The notes beneath the pieces were generated by a model. The model saw only the letters and a program-made list of their open reading frames with translations. It was not told the origin of the DNA and did no database searches. A stretch of DNA of 64,000 bases from Erigeron canadensis. Lineage: Eukaryota > Streptophyta > Magnoliopsida > Asterales > Asteraceae. Shown one piece after another: positions 24,698 to 36,394 of the stretch. Numbering within the stretch: position 1 is the stretch's first letter; each line of letters opens with the position of its first letter. The stretch covers positions 29,335,516 to 29,399,515 of the forward strand of contig NC_057766.1 of NCBI RefSeq assembly GCF_010389155.1, read 5' to 3'. The translations under genes were made by a program, and so were the position numbers.

Positions 24698-27165
24698 ATG
24701 GAGGCCAAGTCCAGATCATACGAGCCTGATTCTAGCGAGTGGCACTGGTGGCTCTTAGTGGCTCTGATCACTGTTCTTGTTGTTGGAGCTGCGTCGATAA
24801 CTATATGGAGGAACTTCCATGAGATTCAGCGACACAAGTTTCCCACGGTTAGAAGACCTCTAGATGGTGTTACACAAAGATATAGTGATGCTCTTCACAT
24901 TTCTATGCAATTCTTTGATGTTCAAAAATGTAATCATGGAACCTTTTTTTAACACTTTTCATAAGTAGTTTGAGATGAAGAAATTTTTTTAACGACGTAC
25001 GTACGTTCATTTCATGGTTAAACAAGACCATCTGAATGATCATTTTGAGATTGCTTATTTCAATAAGGTTAATTATCATATGATTATAATAACCATATAA
25101 ACCATTTCAATAAGCTAGAAAGTGATCCTAATTAACTCACTTTGTGATAGTGTTTGTACTTTGTTAATGTATAGTTTGGTTGAAATTTGCAGCCGGGAAG
25201 TTAGAAAATAATCGGATAGAATGGAGAGGAGATTCGGGGCTAGAGGATGGAAAAGAAGAGAACCTAGATCTATCCAAGGGATTGTATGATGCCGGAGACC
25301 TCATGAAATTTGGTTTTCCTATGGCTTTCACGGCCACTATTCTAGCATGGTCTATCCTAGAATATGGACAACATATGGAAGCAGTTAAAGAACTTAAACA
25401 TGCTCAAGATTCATTAAAATGGATCACTGATTATCTCATCAATGCACATCCTTCTGATAATGTCCTATACATTCAGGTTATATATCCAATTTCCTTCTAT
25501 AACTTGTGCACAATTTCAATACATACTCAATTTTTTTTTACACCTTATACCCATAAGTTTTGAAAATGATTATTAGAATTTAGGCATATAGCTATTTCAA
25601 GTTACATTATTTTTGTCTTGAGTGATTTTGAGACTTTCACTCACAGTCTATAGGTTGATGGGTCATCCCAATACCACCAGACCAGTGACCATTTAGTATG
25701 TTTATCTACTAATCTAAAACAACACTATTATAGACCATAGAAACAGAACATATGTAGGTTTTGTCAGGTGAGTGATCTGGAAATAGACCATAAACAGAAC
25801 ATATGTTGGTTTTGTCAGGTGGGTGATCCAGAAATAGACCACAAATGCTGGGAAAGACCTGAAACTTCAAAGGAAAAAAGGCCAGCAATCCAAATAAACA
25901 GCTCGTGTCCAGGCTCAGATGTTGCAGCCGAGACTGCTGCAGCAATGGCTGCAGCATCTCTAGTTTTCAAGAACCAGGATGACGATTATTCCAAAATGCT
26001 GCTTAATCATGCCCAAAAATTGTTCATTTTTGCTAATAATTATCCAGGGGTTTATAGTAAAAGCATCCCATCAATACAAGACTACTACAACTCTTCTGGA
26101 TTTGTAGACGAACTATTGTGGTCAGCATCTTGGCTATACCACGCGACAGGAGACGAATATTACATCAATTATGTGACCATAATGCACGGAAATGCGTTTG
26201 CTAATTGGGGTAACCCGACATGGTTTTCATGGGATGATAAGTTGGCTGGGACACAGGTATTTTTTCAGTTTCATGATCAAATGTTTGAAACTTTCAAAAG
26301 TTTTTTTTATTCTTTTTGAACTGCTAGTTTTAGTTACATTTTTTTTTCAAAATTTTTGTTTAGGTGTTATTATCCAGGGTGAATTTCTTCAACAGAGAGA
26401 AACAGATATCAATTGCAGAAAATATGAACCTACAAATGTATCGAAGAACTGCTGAGGCTCTTATGTGTAACATGTTGTTGCCACCATCAACCAGCCAGAA
26501 AACTAATGGTACCTTTCTGTTCTAATATCGGAAAAATTGGGTAAACTTTTACTCTTTGCATATTTTTAGGAATTTTGATGGCAAATTCATAGGTGGTTTG
26601 ATATGGTTGAACGAGTGGGATACGTTACAATATTCCATCGCGACTGCATTCCTGGCAGTTGTTTTTAGTGACTACATGTTCACGTCCAAAACGCCATACA
26701 TATATTGCAATGGGAAGTTATACGAGCCAATGGATCTTCGTGACTTTGCTATTTCACAGGTACTTAAAGCTAACGTTTACCTTAATTACATGATTATTCA
26801 ATAAACTGACAGATTTTGTTTTATATGTTTAGGCTGATTATGTATTGGGAAATAACCCAACTAATATGAGCTACCTAGTTGGCTATGGGCTTAACTACCC
26901 TCAATATGTGCACCATCGTGGTGCCTCAATACCAACTGATGCAAACACAACTTGTAAGGACGGGTTCAAATGGCTTAACTCCACAAAACCTAATCCTAAC
27001 ATAGCATTTGGAGCGGTTGTGGGTGGACCGTTCCTCAATGACACATACATTGACTCACGAAATAACTCAATGCAAGGTGAACCAACAACTTACAATAGTG
27101 CCTTCTTTGTTGGTCTCATATCGGGATTAGTTACTTCCTCTTCTGTCATCCGTTCTTTCACATGA
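24698..27165 (+). CDS. Membrane-anchored endo-1,4-beta-glucanase, GH9 (KORRIGAN type)
   Basis: KORRIGAN-type enzymes act near cellulose synthase at the plasma membrane or in endomembranes and cut beta-1,4-glucan during cellulose formation. Exons are 24698-24929, 25193-25476, 25819-26256, 26364-26508, 26593-26759 and 26833-27165, giving 532 residues. One membrane segment at about 17-38 with a short 16-residue cytosolic tail indicates a type II protein. The GH9 landmarks are present: YDAGD (D110, D113), YVHHRGAS (H449/H450) and the C-terminal acid E505 in GEPTTYNSA. Family members are usually about 620 residues. The shortfall is mostly the cytosolic tail that carries sorting signals in KOR1, and the C-terminal Pro-rich end. 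A missed 5' exon is possible, but an in-frame stop lies just upstream (24659-24661). The KOR1/2/3 assignment is unresolved. Exon 3 has an unusual duplicated acceptor (see the 25741-25842 entry). Confidence 0.9.
25741..25842 (+). repeat. 51-bp tandem duplication over the exon 3 splice acceptor
   Basis: Copies at 25741-25791 and 25792-25842 differ at about 5 positions. Each holds the acceptor string ttttgtcag and the first bases of exon 3. The downstream acceptor (exon from 25819) matches the family protein. The upstream one (exon from 25768) would add 17 residues in frame, without a stop. In the upstream copy the acceptor is followed by GTGAGT, a consensus 5' splice donor. Confidence 0.9.
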
Positions 27166-27818
27166 TACAGCTATTTTGATACATGATTGTTTTTCTCTGG
27201 TTATATATAGTTAAGCTTATTCTCTTTGTCGTCGTTGATATATATCCTAGAAGAGGCTAGGGTACGTTTTAACTTGGTATCCGTCGTGTATATATATGAT
27301 ATTTCATAGAACTTAAAGTAGTGTTAGTTCATACTTAGTTGCAGATGTTGTTTCCTCATTACAGTGTGAAATCTAATTGTTTGAAATGATTGTATAACAT
27401 GAAACTACATTTGTTTGTACAACACCAACATCAAGTCATCAAACACATATCTAAAACTCAAAACTGATAGCAAAAACTACTCACCTTTACTTCTATATAA
27501 ATGTATTATGTCTGATTAAATGGTTAACAAGCCATACATAGAATGATCTGAAAATATCAAGTTATAGAATCACTCACTGTGGATATCCGATCCAAAAAAA
27601 GCTTTCATTTATATAATAAGCCATACATATGAGAAAACATTGAAATTTTCAGTTGACAATATTTTTCCAAGGGGGCTAATACCACCACAAGAGAAAAATA
27701 AAAAAAAATGGTGAGAAATAACAATGATTTGTTCAAAAACTTCATATGGCGATGAGTGATTCAACGAATGAAAGCTTATGTTGGCTGTCTGGTTCGGTTG
27801 GATGGTACAAATGCACTT
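27166..27818. other. Convergent intergenic region
   Basis: These are the 3' ends of the plus-strand glucanase and the minus-strand SAUR, tail to tail, 653 bases apart. I see no further gene. The downstream half is probably the SAUR 3' untranslated region. Confidence 0.5.
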
Positions 27819-28121
27819 TCATCCCATGACGGATAAGAGAGACAAGAAATCCTGTTCATGACAAGGAATGGTTAACCCCATATCATGATTGAACCCAAAC
27901 TCTTCCTCGGCTCGTCGTAGCAAGGTTTGGAATTTCGTGTGGTGTAGCCATGATATGGGAATAACATATCTGCTTCTTGTTTCACCAATGTACACTGCAA
28001 AGTGTCCTTTGGGGACGTCGGTTAAGGAGCCATTGTCATCTCTTATATTTAAATATTTATTTGTACTTCTCTTGATGCCCAATGCTTGTGTTTGTTTGTT
28101 GTATGATTTTCTAAGACCCAT
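27819..28121 (-). CDS. SAUR auxin-responsive protein
   Basis: Small auxin-up RNA proteins promote acid growth by inhibiting PP2C-D phosphatases, which keeps plasma-membrane proton pumps active. This one is a complete intronless frame of 100 residues, the usual SAUR layout and length. The core domain spans about 36-96: [30 protein letters not shown], then [17 protein letters not shown]. The N-terminal 35 residues are variable and basic, as normal. It starts at the first ATG of the open frame. A TATAAAA box lies about 170 bases upstream. No second SAUR is seen nearby, although these genes often cluster. The subgroup cannot be fixed from the sequence alone. Confidence 0.93.
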   Translation of the reverse strand: MGLRKSYNKQTQALGIKRSTNKYLNIRDDNGSLTDVPKGHFAVYIGETRSRYVIPISWLHHTKFQTLLRRAEEEFGFNHDMGLTIPCHEQDFLSLLSVMG

Positions 28122-28286
28122 TATGGATTTCTTAAGTTGTGCTATTGTATAGTTCGTCCAAGTTAGATGGAGGAGTTGTCAAATGGGCTGTGGTGGTGGT
28201 GATGGAGGAGGTGGTTAATGGTTTAATTAATGGTTAAAAGGATGTGGAGATGAAGGTGGTGGTGATGGTGATTATATGAAGGAGGT

Positions 28287-28293
28287 TTTTATA
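28287..28293 (-). promoter_or_regulatory. TATA box of the SAUR gene
   Basis: TATAAAA on the minus strand, within cctataaaaacc, lies about 165 bases before the SAUR start codon. It is the best promoter candidate in that stretch. Confidence 0.6.
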
Positions 28294-28299
28294 GGGAGG

Positions 28300-29916
28300 G
28301 TTTGAGAAGCAAATGCATGTGAAGGGGCTGGCAGGTGGTAAGCAAGGTGATTTTCAAAGAAGGTGTCATTTTACAAGTATGGGTTCATACCCCATTGGGT
28401 TAGCCCTACCTTGTTACCTCTATTGAAGACACCAACATCAAATGGACCCCCTTCCATTTATGTATCAAGGTGTTTATATGTGTTTGCATGTAAACCTATG
28501 ATACATAGAAGCCATGAGTATGAAATAATGTATATCTATGGTAATACATTATGTACATATATATTTATATCTGTGTATGGATAATGTATCTGGCTGTATT
28601 ATATGTGTTGTGACAATAAGATCTGCATACATATGTTATGTTGGTGTTAACACAATAACTATATATTAATGTGAGGTCATTTATCTAGCACCACTCATTC
28701 AAAAAAACTGTGTTAATCTCATTGTTTGAAAAATATGTGTGTGGAGATAACTTATTATTTTACAAATACCCTGCATCTCTCTTTAGTTTAAAAGTGCAAA
28801 CTAGGTTCTGGTAGGCTTCTTGGTGGAGCCAAAACACATGAAAGAAAAGAAAAGGTCAAAAATATTGAAAGCAATGTAATGTGCTTGACCATATGATAAA
28901 AGAGTTGACTTCTATAGTTCTATATCAAAAAGTTTAATATGTAAATCAAAGTGTTATCATGTTATTATGTTGACAGTATATGCTATACATCTTATATGCA
29001 TAATTGCTGTGTATATCAAAAAGTTTGACACACTTCTCATATTGTTAAGGGTGGAACGAGATGTTTGACATTAAGTTTTTTACTTTTGACTTATTTCTAC
29101 CACTATAACATTTGAAATAGCACTTCAATATGTGAAGAAAAGATCAGTATATCAGATATTAATTTTATAGAAGTACAAAATCATAATGTGACACTAATAT
29201 ATTGAAAAGAGAAAGACAATGGGAAATAAAAATAATCATTCATGTGGGTAATCTGTTTCCACTATCATTTTGTAATTAAAAAAAAAAAAAACCTTAAATT
29301 CCTTTACGCCGTAAGCCAGTAAGAGGCTACCCAATGGGTTCATCCCCTACTCGTTCACAAGGGACGGATGACTCGTCCCCCGTTCGCTCGCAGGGCTCGT
29401 CCCTCTCGTTCGTTCTCCCGGGGACGAAACTTTGAGGTTGCATGCTTTTTCTTTTCTCTTTTTTTAATTTTTTTTTTAATCTTAACGGCTAGTAGATCAA
29501 GAAAGGTAAAGTAAAGTAACTCCCAATGCCGTCATCCACGGGTTTTGGGTCCCAATACCGTCTTCGACGGTGTATAGGGAAGGTGACAAAACACAACTTT
29601 CACATTTTTGGCAAAACAGACCCCTCGGCTGTTTTGACCAAAATCAGTTCAAAAAAGTGACATTTTTAGTGCCTAACTGCTAGTTTTTGTAAAATCATAT
29701 GTATACACTTCCATTTAAGCATAACTCACACTACTCTTTCATATATACAGATATATTAATACCAAAACACACTTTTATATACACAAATCATAATGAACAA
29801 CATGTTTCCTTCGAGTATATCCACGTACACAAAGCCGGAGTTGTTTCCCAATGACTCCGATGATGTTGAGCTTATGGACATCATCGGCGATTGAAGAAAG
29901 TGTGTTTATTTTTCTA
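28300..29916. other. Intergenic region with a GC-rich island and a mini-ORF
   Basis: Beyond the SAUR promoter there is no full gene. At about 29330-29430 a short GC-rich island holds repeated 'ggacga'/'tcgtcc' motifs in both orientations, like the subterminal repeats of a DNA transposon. At 29792-29893 a 33-codon frame starts MNNMFPSS and ends with an acidic NDSDDVELMDIIGD and a stop. It resembles the start of a transposase or captured gene, but I cannot identify it. Confidence 0.4.
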
Positions 29917-30172
29917 AGAGTTAATGACATAAATCGTCCCTGTGGTTTACCAAAATAGTCACCTTTCGTCCTTAAAAATCCAAAACCTCAAGGATAGTCC
30001 TTTATAGAAGGATAAGGTTCACGTTTGGTCCTTTGACCATTTGACTGTCACCTTTTCTCCGTTAAACCCCCCACGTGCCTCCTACGTGAGGGGTATTTTA
30101 GTCATTTCCACTCTAAAGGACGAAATGTGACTATTTTGGTAAACCACGGGGACGATTTATGTCATTAACTCT
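29917..30172. mobile_element. Palindromic MITE, copy 1 of an inverted pair
   Basis: The ends are inverted repeats of about 57 bases, starting AGAGTTAATGACATAAATCG on both ends with few mismatches, so each strand folds on itself. The same element recurs in opposite orientation at 30817-31071. The motif 'cgtccctgtggttta' is shared by a widespread plant repeat class I recognise but cannot name with certainty. Confidence 0.75.
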
Positions 30173-30816
30173 TTACAAAAACCAAAAGGTGTAATTATTT
30201 CTTTTAATAATAATAAAAAAAAATCATCTTCTTTTCCAATCCTTTTAAAACTTTCCATGGATATATCTACAAGACTCACACTACCGCCACCGCTAATCAC
30301 CACACCACCAAAAACCGTCGGCACCTCACAATTCACCACCGCGGTCAGCCCTACTCATCACCAACTCCGTCAGACCCATTCATCACCACCACCAACGTCA
30401 CACCCCACTCGACCCTCCACACCACATCTGGCAGCCACAAACGGAGACCCACATGTTGTTGTGCTCGCATATCCGTCAGGCACCACACCGCCGACCTGTA
30501 TCTAAATCTGTAAAATCTGTTGTCATCATTTATATCTAGATCCATATATATTTAATGGCCTAAAAAAGCCCAACGGTGGTTTGCAGGAAAGCGGTGGTAT
30601 CCCCATCTTCATTCATTCTTTTTTTGTTGTGTTCTCATCGTGTGATTAATGGCAGCCATTTCATTTGAATAGATGAATGAAATTGGATAAGTTGATCTTC
30701 AAATAGAGATATATGTATTATTGTGTTTATGTATATGTATATATGTATTTAATTTTAAAATATCTAGGCTTTAAGTAAATGAAACAAAAAATAAAAAAAA
30801 AATCAGGTTTTTGTAA
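30173..30816. other. Spacer between the two palindromic elements
   Basis: This is 644 bases with a Pro/Thr/Ser-rich open frame at 30257-30505 (+) and an overlapping minus frame. Both have low-complexity composition (repeated cca/cac codons) and no recognisable domain. I regard it as non-coding. Its borders (ctttacaaaaacc on the left, ggtttttgtaaag on the right) extend the inverted repeat of the flanking elements. Confidence 0.5.
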
Positions 30817-31071
30817 AGAGTTAATGACATAAATCATCCTTGTGGTTCACCTAAATAGGCACATTTCGTCCTTTAGAGGGGAAATGACTAGAATACCTCC
30901 ACGTGGCAGGCATGTGGGGGGTTTAACGGAGAGAAGATGACAGTCAAATAGTAAAAGGACCAAACGTGAACCTTATCCTCCTATAAAGGACTGTCCTTGA
31001 GGTTTTGGATCTTTAAGGACGAAAGGTGACTATTTTAATAAACCACAGGGACGATCTATGTCATTAACTCT
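30817..31071. mobile_element. Palindromic MITE, copy 2 of an inverted pair
   Basis: This is the same element as 29917-30172 in reverse orientation. The internal string 'accaaacgtgaaccttatcc' here reads as 'ggataaggttcacgtttggt' in copy 1. Terminal inverted repeats are conserved. Confidence 0.75.
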
Positions 31072-33506
31072 TTTTTTAATGTGTTTTTTTTTATCAAGTA
31101 TTGTAATGTTTTTTTTTTCAAATAATATAATGTTTTTATTTTTAATAAACTAATGTAATACAACTATTTTTAATGAAGTGTTTTTAATTTTAAAGGGTTA
31201 AAAGTGTAAAGTTTAGATAAAAGAGTAAAATTAAATAATTAGTAGGTCCAAGAATGTACTTTGTATTGGGTATGTTTTGGGGAATTAGTCATTGGGGTGT
31301 TTTTTCTGATGTGACGCTGACTCTGATTGGGTCTAGTCCTTTAAAGATGAGTTGTAGTATTGGTTAGTCTCCAATGGTATTTTTTATGAATAATCATATG
31401 TAAGAAGGGGGGCCCATTATTTAAGGGGTGATTGGGATTACTTTTTTGATAGATAAGTCTTTTTCAAAATTACGTTTTAACTTTAAGAAAATGTCAAAGA
31501 TTTCATCCAATTGCTTGCCGGATTAGCGTTATATGCGGTTGTTCTAATCTTAACGAGCTGGAGAGCCGCCCGGCTACACAATTTAACGTTTTTGCCACAA
31601 TTTATTTTAATATTTGAATTAAAACGTGATACATAATAATTTCAAGATGGAGTCCAAAACACTCTTAATTGTATAAGAATTGATTTTCATACCACAGTTT
31701 TGATAAACTTATCACAATGTAAAAATGATATAATGTATAAGTAAATAATGCGCATGGTAAATTTAACAAGTAAATAATACATATTGTGAATATGTGATAA
31801 ATTTATTAAGTTAAATGATACTGTATATATGTAATATGTGATAGATTTATTAAGTTATATGATACTAATATCATCTATCTCTTTGATTGTATTCATCTAA
31901 GATGATTGAATGTACACTGATTAAGTTTAAATGATATAGATTTTAATTGGGGGAAATAATTGGACTAAATGACCCCTCTTAACCAGATTATCTTAATTCC
32001 TTTTTATAGTTGTTGCAAGTTAAAAGACTTGAAGTTGTTACTGCAGCAATGCAACTCCATTAACTTTGGACAGCTACAGAAAGTGCACTACTTTAGTAAC
32101 ATAATGAATGTTTTACTTGTTTCACATAATGCAAATAACTTTGGACAGCTATAGAAATTGCAGCTAAATCTATGAACCAAGCTTATCCCCCTCTATATGC
32201 AAACATGGTACAAAGGTATGATTTATGAATGAATATGGTACGATGTTAAGACACTATGGTACAAACGTATGAATGGATATGGTACGATGTTAAGACATCA
32301 CATCAATTTAAATGTGATGGTACCTGTACGATCCAATTAGTTCAAAAATTAGGTTCCACAAGTCGGTGGTATGTACGATCAATATTTGTAGGGGCGATAG
32401 GAAATTATCATCGGCATAATCTATTTAGATATTTTCCATATACATAAACCTAACCCCCTTCGCTCGGCTAGAAATTCTATAGTGGTGGCTTTGTTAAGTA
32501 GGACCTGGGTATCAAGTTCAACGATTAGAGATAACACAATAGCACGCATATACATGGTCAACTACAAGTCATCTTCAAACAAAGTAATGCATCCCTAGAT
32601 AAAAGTTTTTACTGCAAACTCAACTAACAAGTCATTTTCAAACAAAGGCTTAAATAGAGAATTACTTGGACTTGCTCATAAGCAGATTAAACTTTGAAAG
32701 AAACTTACAATGGTTAATATTTGTATCACTAAAGGAAGTCTAAATATTTTTTCATGTCCAGGTTGTATGTAAATACGAAACAAATATACAGAAATGAAAA
32801 CAGATATACCAGAACGAGTCAAATGGGTCAAAATGGTCAAGTCACGTAACGGCTAAACGCATTCAAATAATTACAATCTCCTTGTATCATTTTAACTTTA
32901 ATATGTTAATATTATAAAACTAAGAAACAGAAAAATATGTCGATGGATGAACCCTACCCAATCCTCAACTTAAATTTCATACTACATATTGACTTACCTA
33001 TGCATGAGGGTTCCCAAATATTTTGTGATGCATACATATCCTGAGCTACATAGTACATATCCAAATGCATATGTAGACCTTAGCAATTTTGGATAATCCC
33101 ATGTTCCATAATTGAAAATGGCCACATCAATACAGCTAATTGTCGATAAACCATCATATGTCATATAATGACTAAATAATGACTACTTAAATATTCATAG
33201 ATGTCACATAATGAAGTCTATCTCCTATTGAAACTGATATAAAGCAAGAGTAACATGGCTTTCAGCTACTTTCACATGCCTGTGTCACAAAGGACATTCA
33301 AGGACAAATTTTTTTGAAAACGATCTTTAATAGCCGAAGGACTTAAAAGTACGAATCAAACCTACACCTTTTAACAATGAGCAACATGTACAAGAAGGGC
33401 ATGCATAAACCAGTTGATGTGCATGACAATGTAGGAGTAGATGATGGTTTACCTAATTGTAGCTAATAATTAAGCTAAAAGCAAAAGAAAACACTACTTT
33501 AAGGCT
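31072..33506. other. Intergenic AT-rich stretch with small direct repeats
   Basis: I see no supported gene. A 51-base tandem repeat lies at about 32205-32297 (two units starting 'atggtacaaa', each with 'tatggtacgatgttaagaca'). The string 'taactttggacagctayagaaa' occurs twice at about 32060-32155. The last few hundred bases are probably the 3' region of the YEATS gene. Confidence 0.45.
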
Positions 33507-36394
33507 TTAAGCATAAGGTGTGCTAACTGGGGTTGGCTTTTGTGTTGAGGGGCCATCTAGCATACTCAGCCGCCTTTTTAAATTCGCAATATGAGTTTGC
33601 ACCTGATGCAAAGGAAACATATCGATATCAGCCGAGAAGTTCCAAAGATTTAGAAATTATCAAGTTTGCTGATAGAAAATGACCACACAAATACATGATA
33701 ACTGAAAAGTACAAAGGCAAGATAAGATGGACCTGGTGACGGGCCTCTGCCAGTTTTAATAGCTCATCTGCCTCAGAAAATTTTGTGAACCATTGACCAA
33801 GTGGATGCTCTTTGGTGTCACCTCTCTTTTTCTCATGTGCGTCTTCTATTGGTGCTATGAGATAATAAACAGAAAACCATAGTATCAAATTACACCAATA
33901 CTAGATACACACAAAAAAAAAACTAGCGAAAGAGAATTTCAACTGATCACTTATGAAAGCGTCTGCTTGATTTCCAGTTTATCCAATACGGATCAGATAG
34001 GTCAAATAAAATAATAATAATAACAAGCAAAAATGAAATGGGTCAGATAAGCTGAACAAGTTGAAAGGCATCCAACGTGTATCTCTTATGCATATAGCCT
34101 TCTAATTTCTTTTTTATTCAAAAGCTGGTTACATCTATAATAACATAGTTTGCATGACCACATATAACACCATAACAATTGCATACGAATAAATAGAAAA
34201 CTAATCCGGCTCATTTGACTAGTTACCCAGTGTCCCATCCAACCTGACCCGTCCACTTTGTCACCTTTATAACAAACATTACCATGAGGCAAGTTCATTG
34301 TCACTGGAAGCCTTGGCACAATTACAGATGGGTGATTACACACACGAGCAAGAAGCTTCTCTGAAGGGTCTGGAAAAACAATCTCATCATAAGATTCAAC
34401 AATCACAGGTTTCTTAGTCGTCAAAGGACCATGCTCCACTTCAGAGTATAGCTTCAGATGATGAAACCTGCAGATTAATATAAAGTGTTATAAAGTTATT
34501 AGAGACATTACCGATGATGAAGAGACGAAAGTTGTGAAACAAGGTTAACTGAACAACTCACAAGTCTAATTGTTTATCACAGACATCATCATGAAAGAAT
34601 ATTGAGATTGCAATTTCAAATTCACCCCATCCACGTTCTGTCAACTCGAAAGGAGGTGACTCCACCACTCGCCTTGCGTTATTGAAACTTGGATGCAATT
34701 GAAATACAACCTTCTTGATGACCACACCCAAGTCTTCATTTGTTGCCCCACGCACGTAAACCATCCACACATGCGATTGAGTTCTAGTAAACGTTGGGAA
34801 AATATTTAACCATTTAATTCAAATGTACACTTCAAATCTTGAAAAGAACTTGAAAAGAAGAAAGGTATGCATCAAAATCAGATGCCACTTACTCAGTGGC
34901 CTTTTTTCCAAGCCAAAATGAGATAGTCCCATAGGCAATGGGGACACAGAGTTCAAGATCCTTAGTCTTCTTGGTCAGGTTCTATGAAAACGAAAAGGCA
35001 ACGCATCAGACAACCTTGAGCGAATTTATTCATATGCATCACAAGTAAAGATTATTTATTGGTTACTTGCAGATATGATTACAAAAGGTTAATCTCATAA
35101 TCATATATTCCATTTAAAAAAATTCAACCTTTTTTTAAATTTAAATTCAAATGACACATGCTTGAGATAGATATTAAAGTGGATTGCCACTTTTTCGATC
35201 AAAGATTTATGCAATGATATTATACTCCATTACATGAAATAACAAATTTAAACACCATATGCCAAAATAACAAACATGATATGTCAACTTCTAGTAATAA
35301 GTTATGTAACCCGGCCAAACCTTGTACAATTTAACATACTACGGAAGCCAAAAAAAAGTCACCCCTTACACAATTTACCATCGTAGAGTTTCGATAACTA
35401 TATCATGGACCCCGGATAAAATTAGATTAGCGAACATAACGACAAAAGCTACAAACCTATATTATAGCTTAGTCAGCTACAATTCAAAGCCTCATGTTTT
35501 TCTTATTGAGCCCACCAACATACATCATTTTCACTCATAATCTATCCTACATTTTGTAAGTCTCATCTAACTTTTCCTTGCTTTTACAACCCACTAAATA
35601 AAAGAAAGAAAGAAAGAAACTGCTCAATGCCGCCTTCTGCGGATTTTGACCTCGATAGTGTATGGGGAGGTTAAGATGTAGGCAGACCTTGCCTCTACCT
35701 AAGTATTCCAGAGGCAAGGTCTGCTTCCATTTTCTACCTAAATGGTAGAAAAGACCCTCCAACCTTTGCATGGAATGAGAATCGAACCCATAACCTCTGT
35801 CTTTACCACTTATAGATGTTAAAAAAATTAGTGTGGTCTGTGGACAACATTTATATTCAATTTGCAGAGTTTTTCATTTTCTGAGCATCATGATGGGATA
35901 CATAAAAACTGAAATTTTAATAATATTTGGAAGACAAATTATACAGTACATTTTAGTCTAAAAAAAATACATTAATAAACTCCAATGGAAGTATGCAATA
36001 TAATAGTAGGCTTATATCTATTTATATATAACAGTCAATAGAATATTAGTATTAGGTCCACCCCCAAAATATTCAAACATATGACCTAACATGTCAAATT
36101 ATTAAATTCATTGCTACTATTATTACGAGTATTATTATTAATTATTTCAAAAGTCAATAGAAACTAGAATATTAAATTAAGCAAAAAATAAAAAATAAAA
36201 CAGTAATAAGTTGATGTGAAAAGAAGTTGTGAATTGTGAAAGTAAAATGCTGGAAAAAAAAACACAAGTACCTCGATATGGGTGGTGTCTTCTTGTTGTT
36301 CGATTTTGATGTCGATGAGGTGAGGGGTCGAATCTGATTTTTTTTCTGCGGTATGGAGGGGAAGATGACTGTCATTCTGATCACTCCGAATCAT
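33507..36394 (-). CDS. YAF9: YEATS-domain protein, YAF9/GAS41 (TAF14b) type
   Basis: Plant YAF9/GAS41 proteins read acetylated histones and are shared subunits of the SWR1 chromatin-remodelling and NuA4 acetyltransferase complexes. Exons on the minus strand are 36394-36272, 34981-34893, 34783-34562, 34467-34283, 33854-33733 and 33602-33507, with exact phases and 278 residues (Arabidopsis GAS41 is close to 270). The YEATS domain spans about 42-185. Visible landmarks are [18 protein letters not shown] (99-104), the reader-pocket GWGEF (122-126) and FFHDDVCDK. After [13 protein letters not shown] comes a KKKRGD-like link and a C-terminal coiled-coil (about 222-265, [20 protein letters not shown], then IANLKRRL). 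Exon 1 encodes only the variable N-terminus; its ATG is the first in frame. Intron 1 (1.29 kb) contains a SINE. Whether this is YAF9A or YAF9B cannot be told. Confidence 0.92.
35555..35825 (-). mobile_element. tRNA-derived SINE in intron 1 of the YEATS gene
   Basis: Read on the minus strand, it starts near 35820 with a box A-like region and a box B string (gggttcgattctcatt). The body contains an inverted motif 'aggcaaggtctgc'/'gcagaccttgcct' and the end runs into 'tttctttctttcttt'. This is a common plant SINE layout. Target duplication is not determined. Confidence 0.6.

Noticed and set aside
30257..30505. 82-codon Pro/Thr-rich plus-strand frame and its minus-strand partner as genes
   Set aside because: Composition is driven by 'cca/cac' repeats, no domain is visible, and the stretch is the spacer between two transposon copies.
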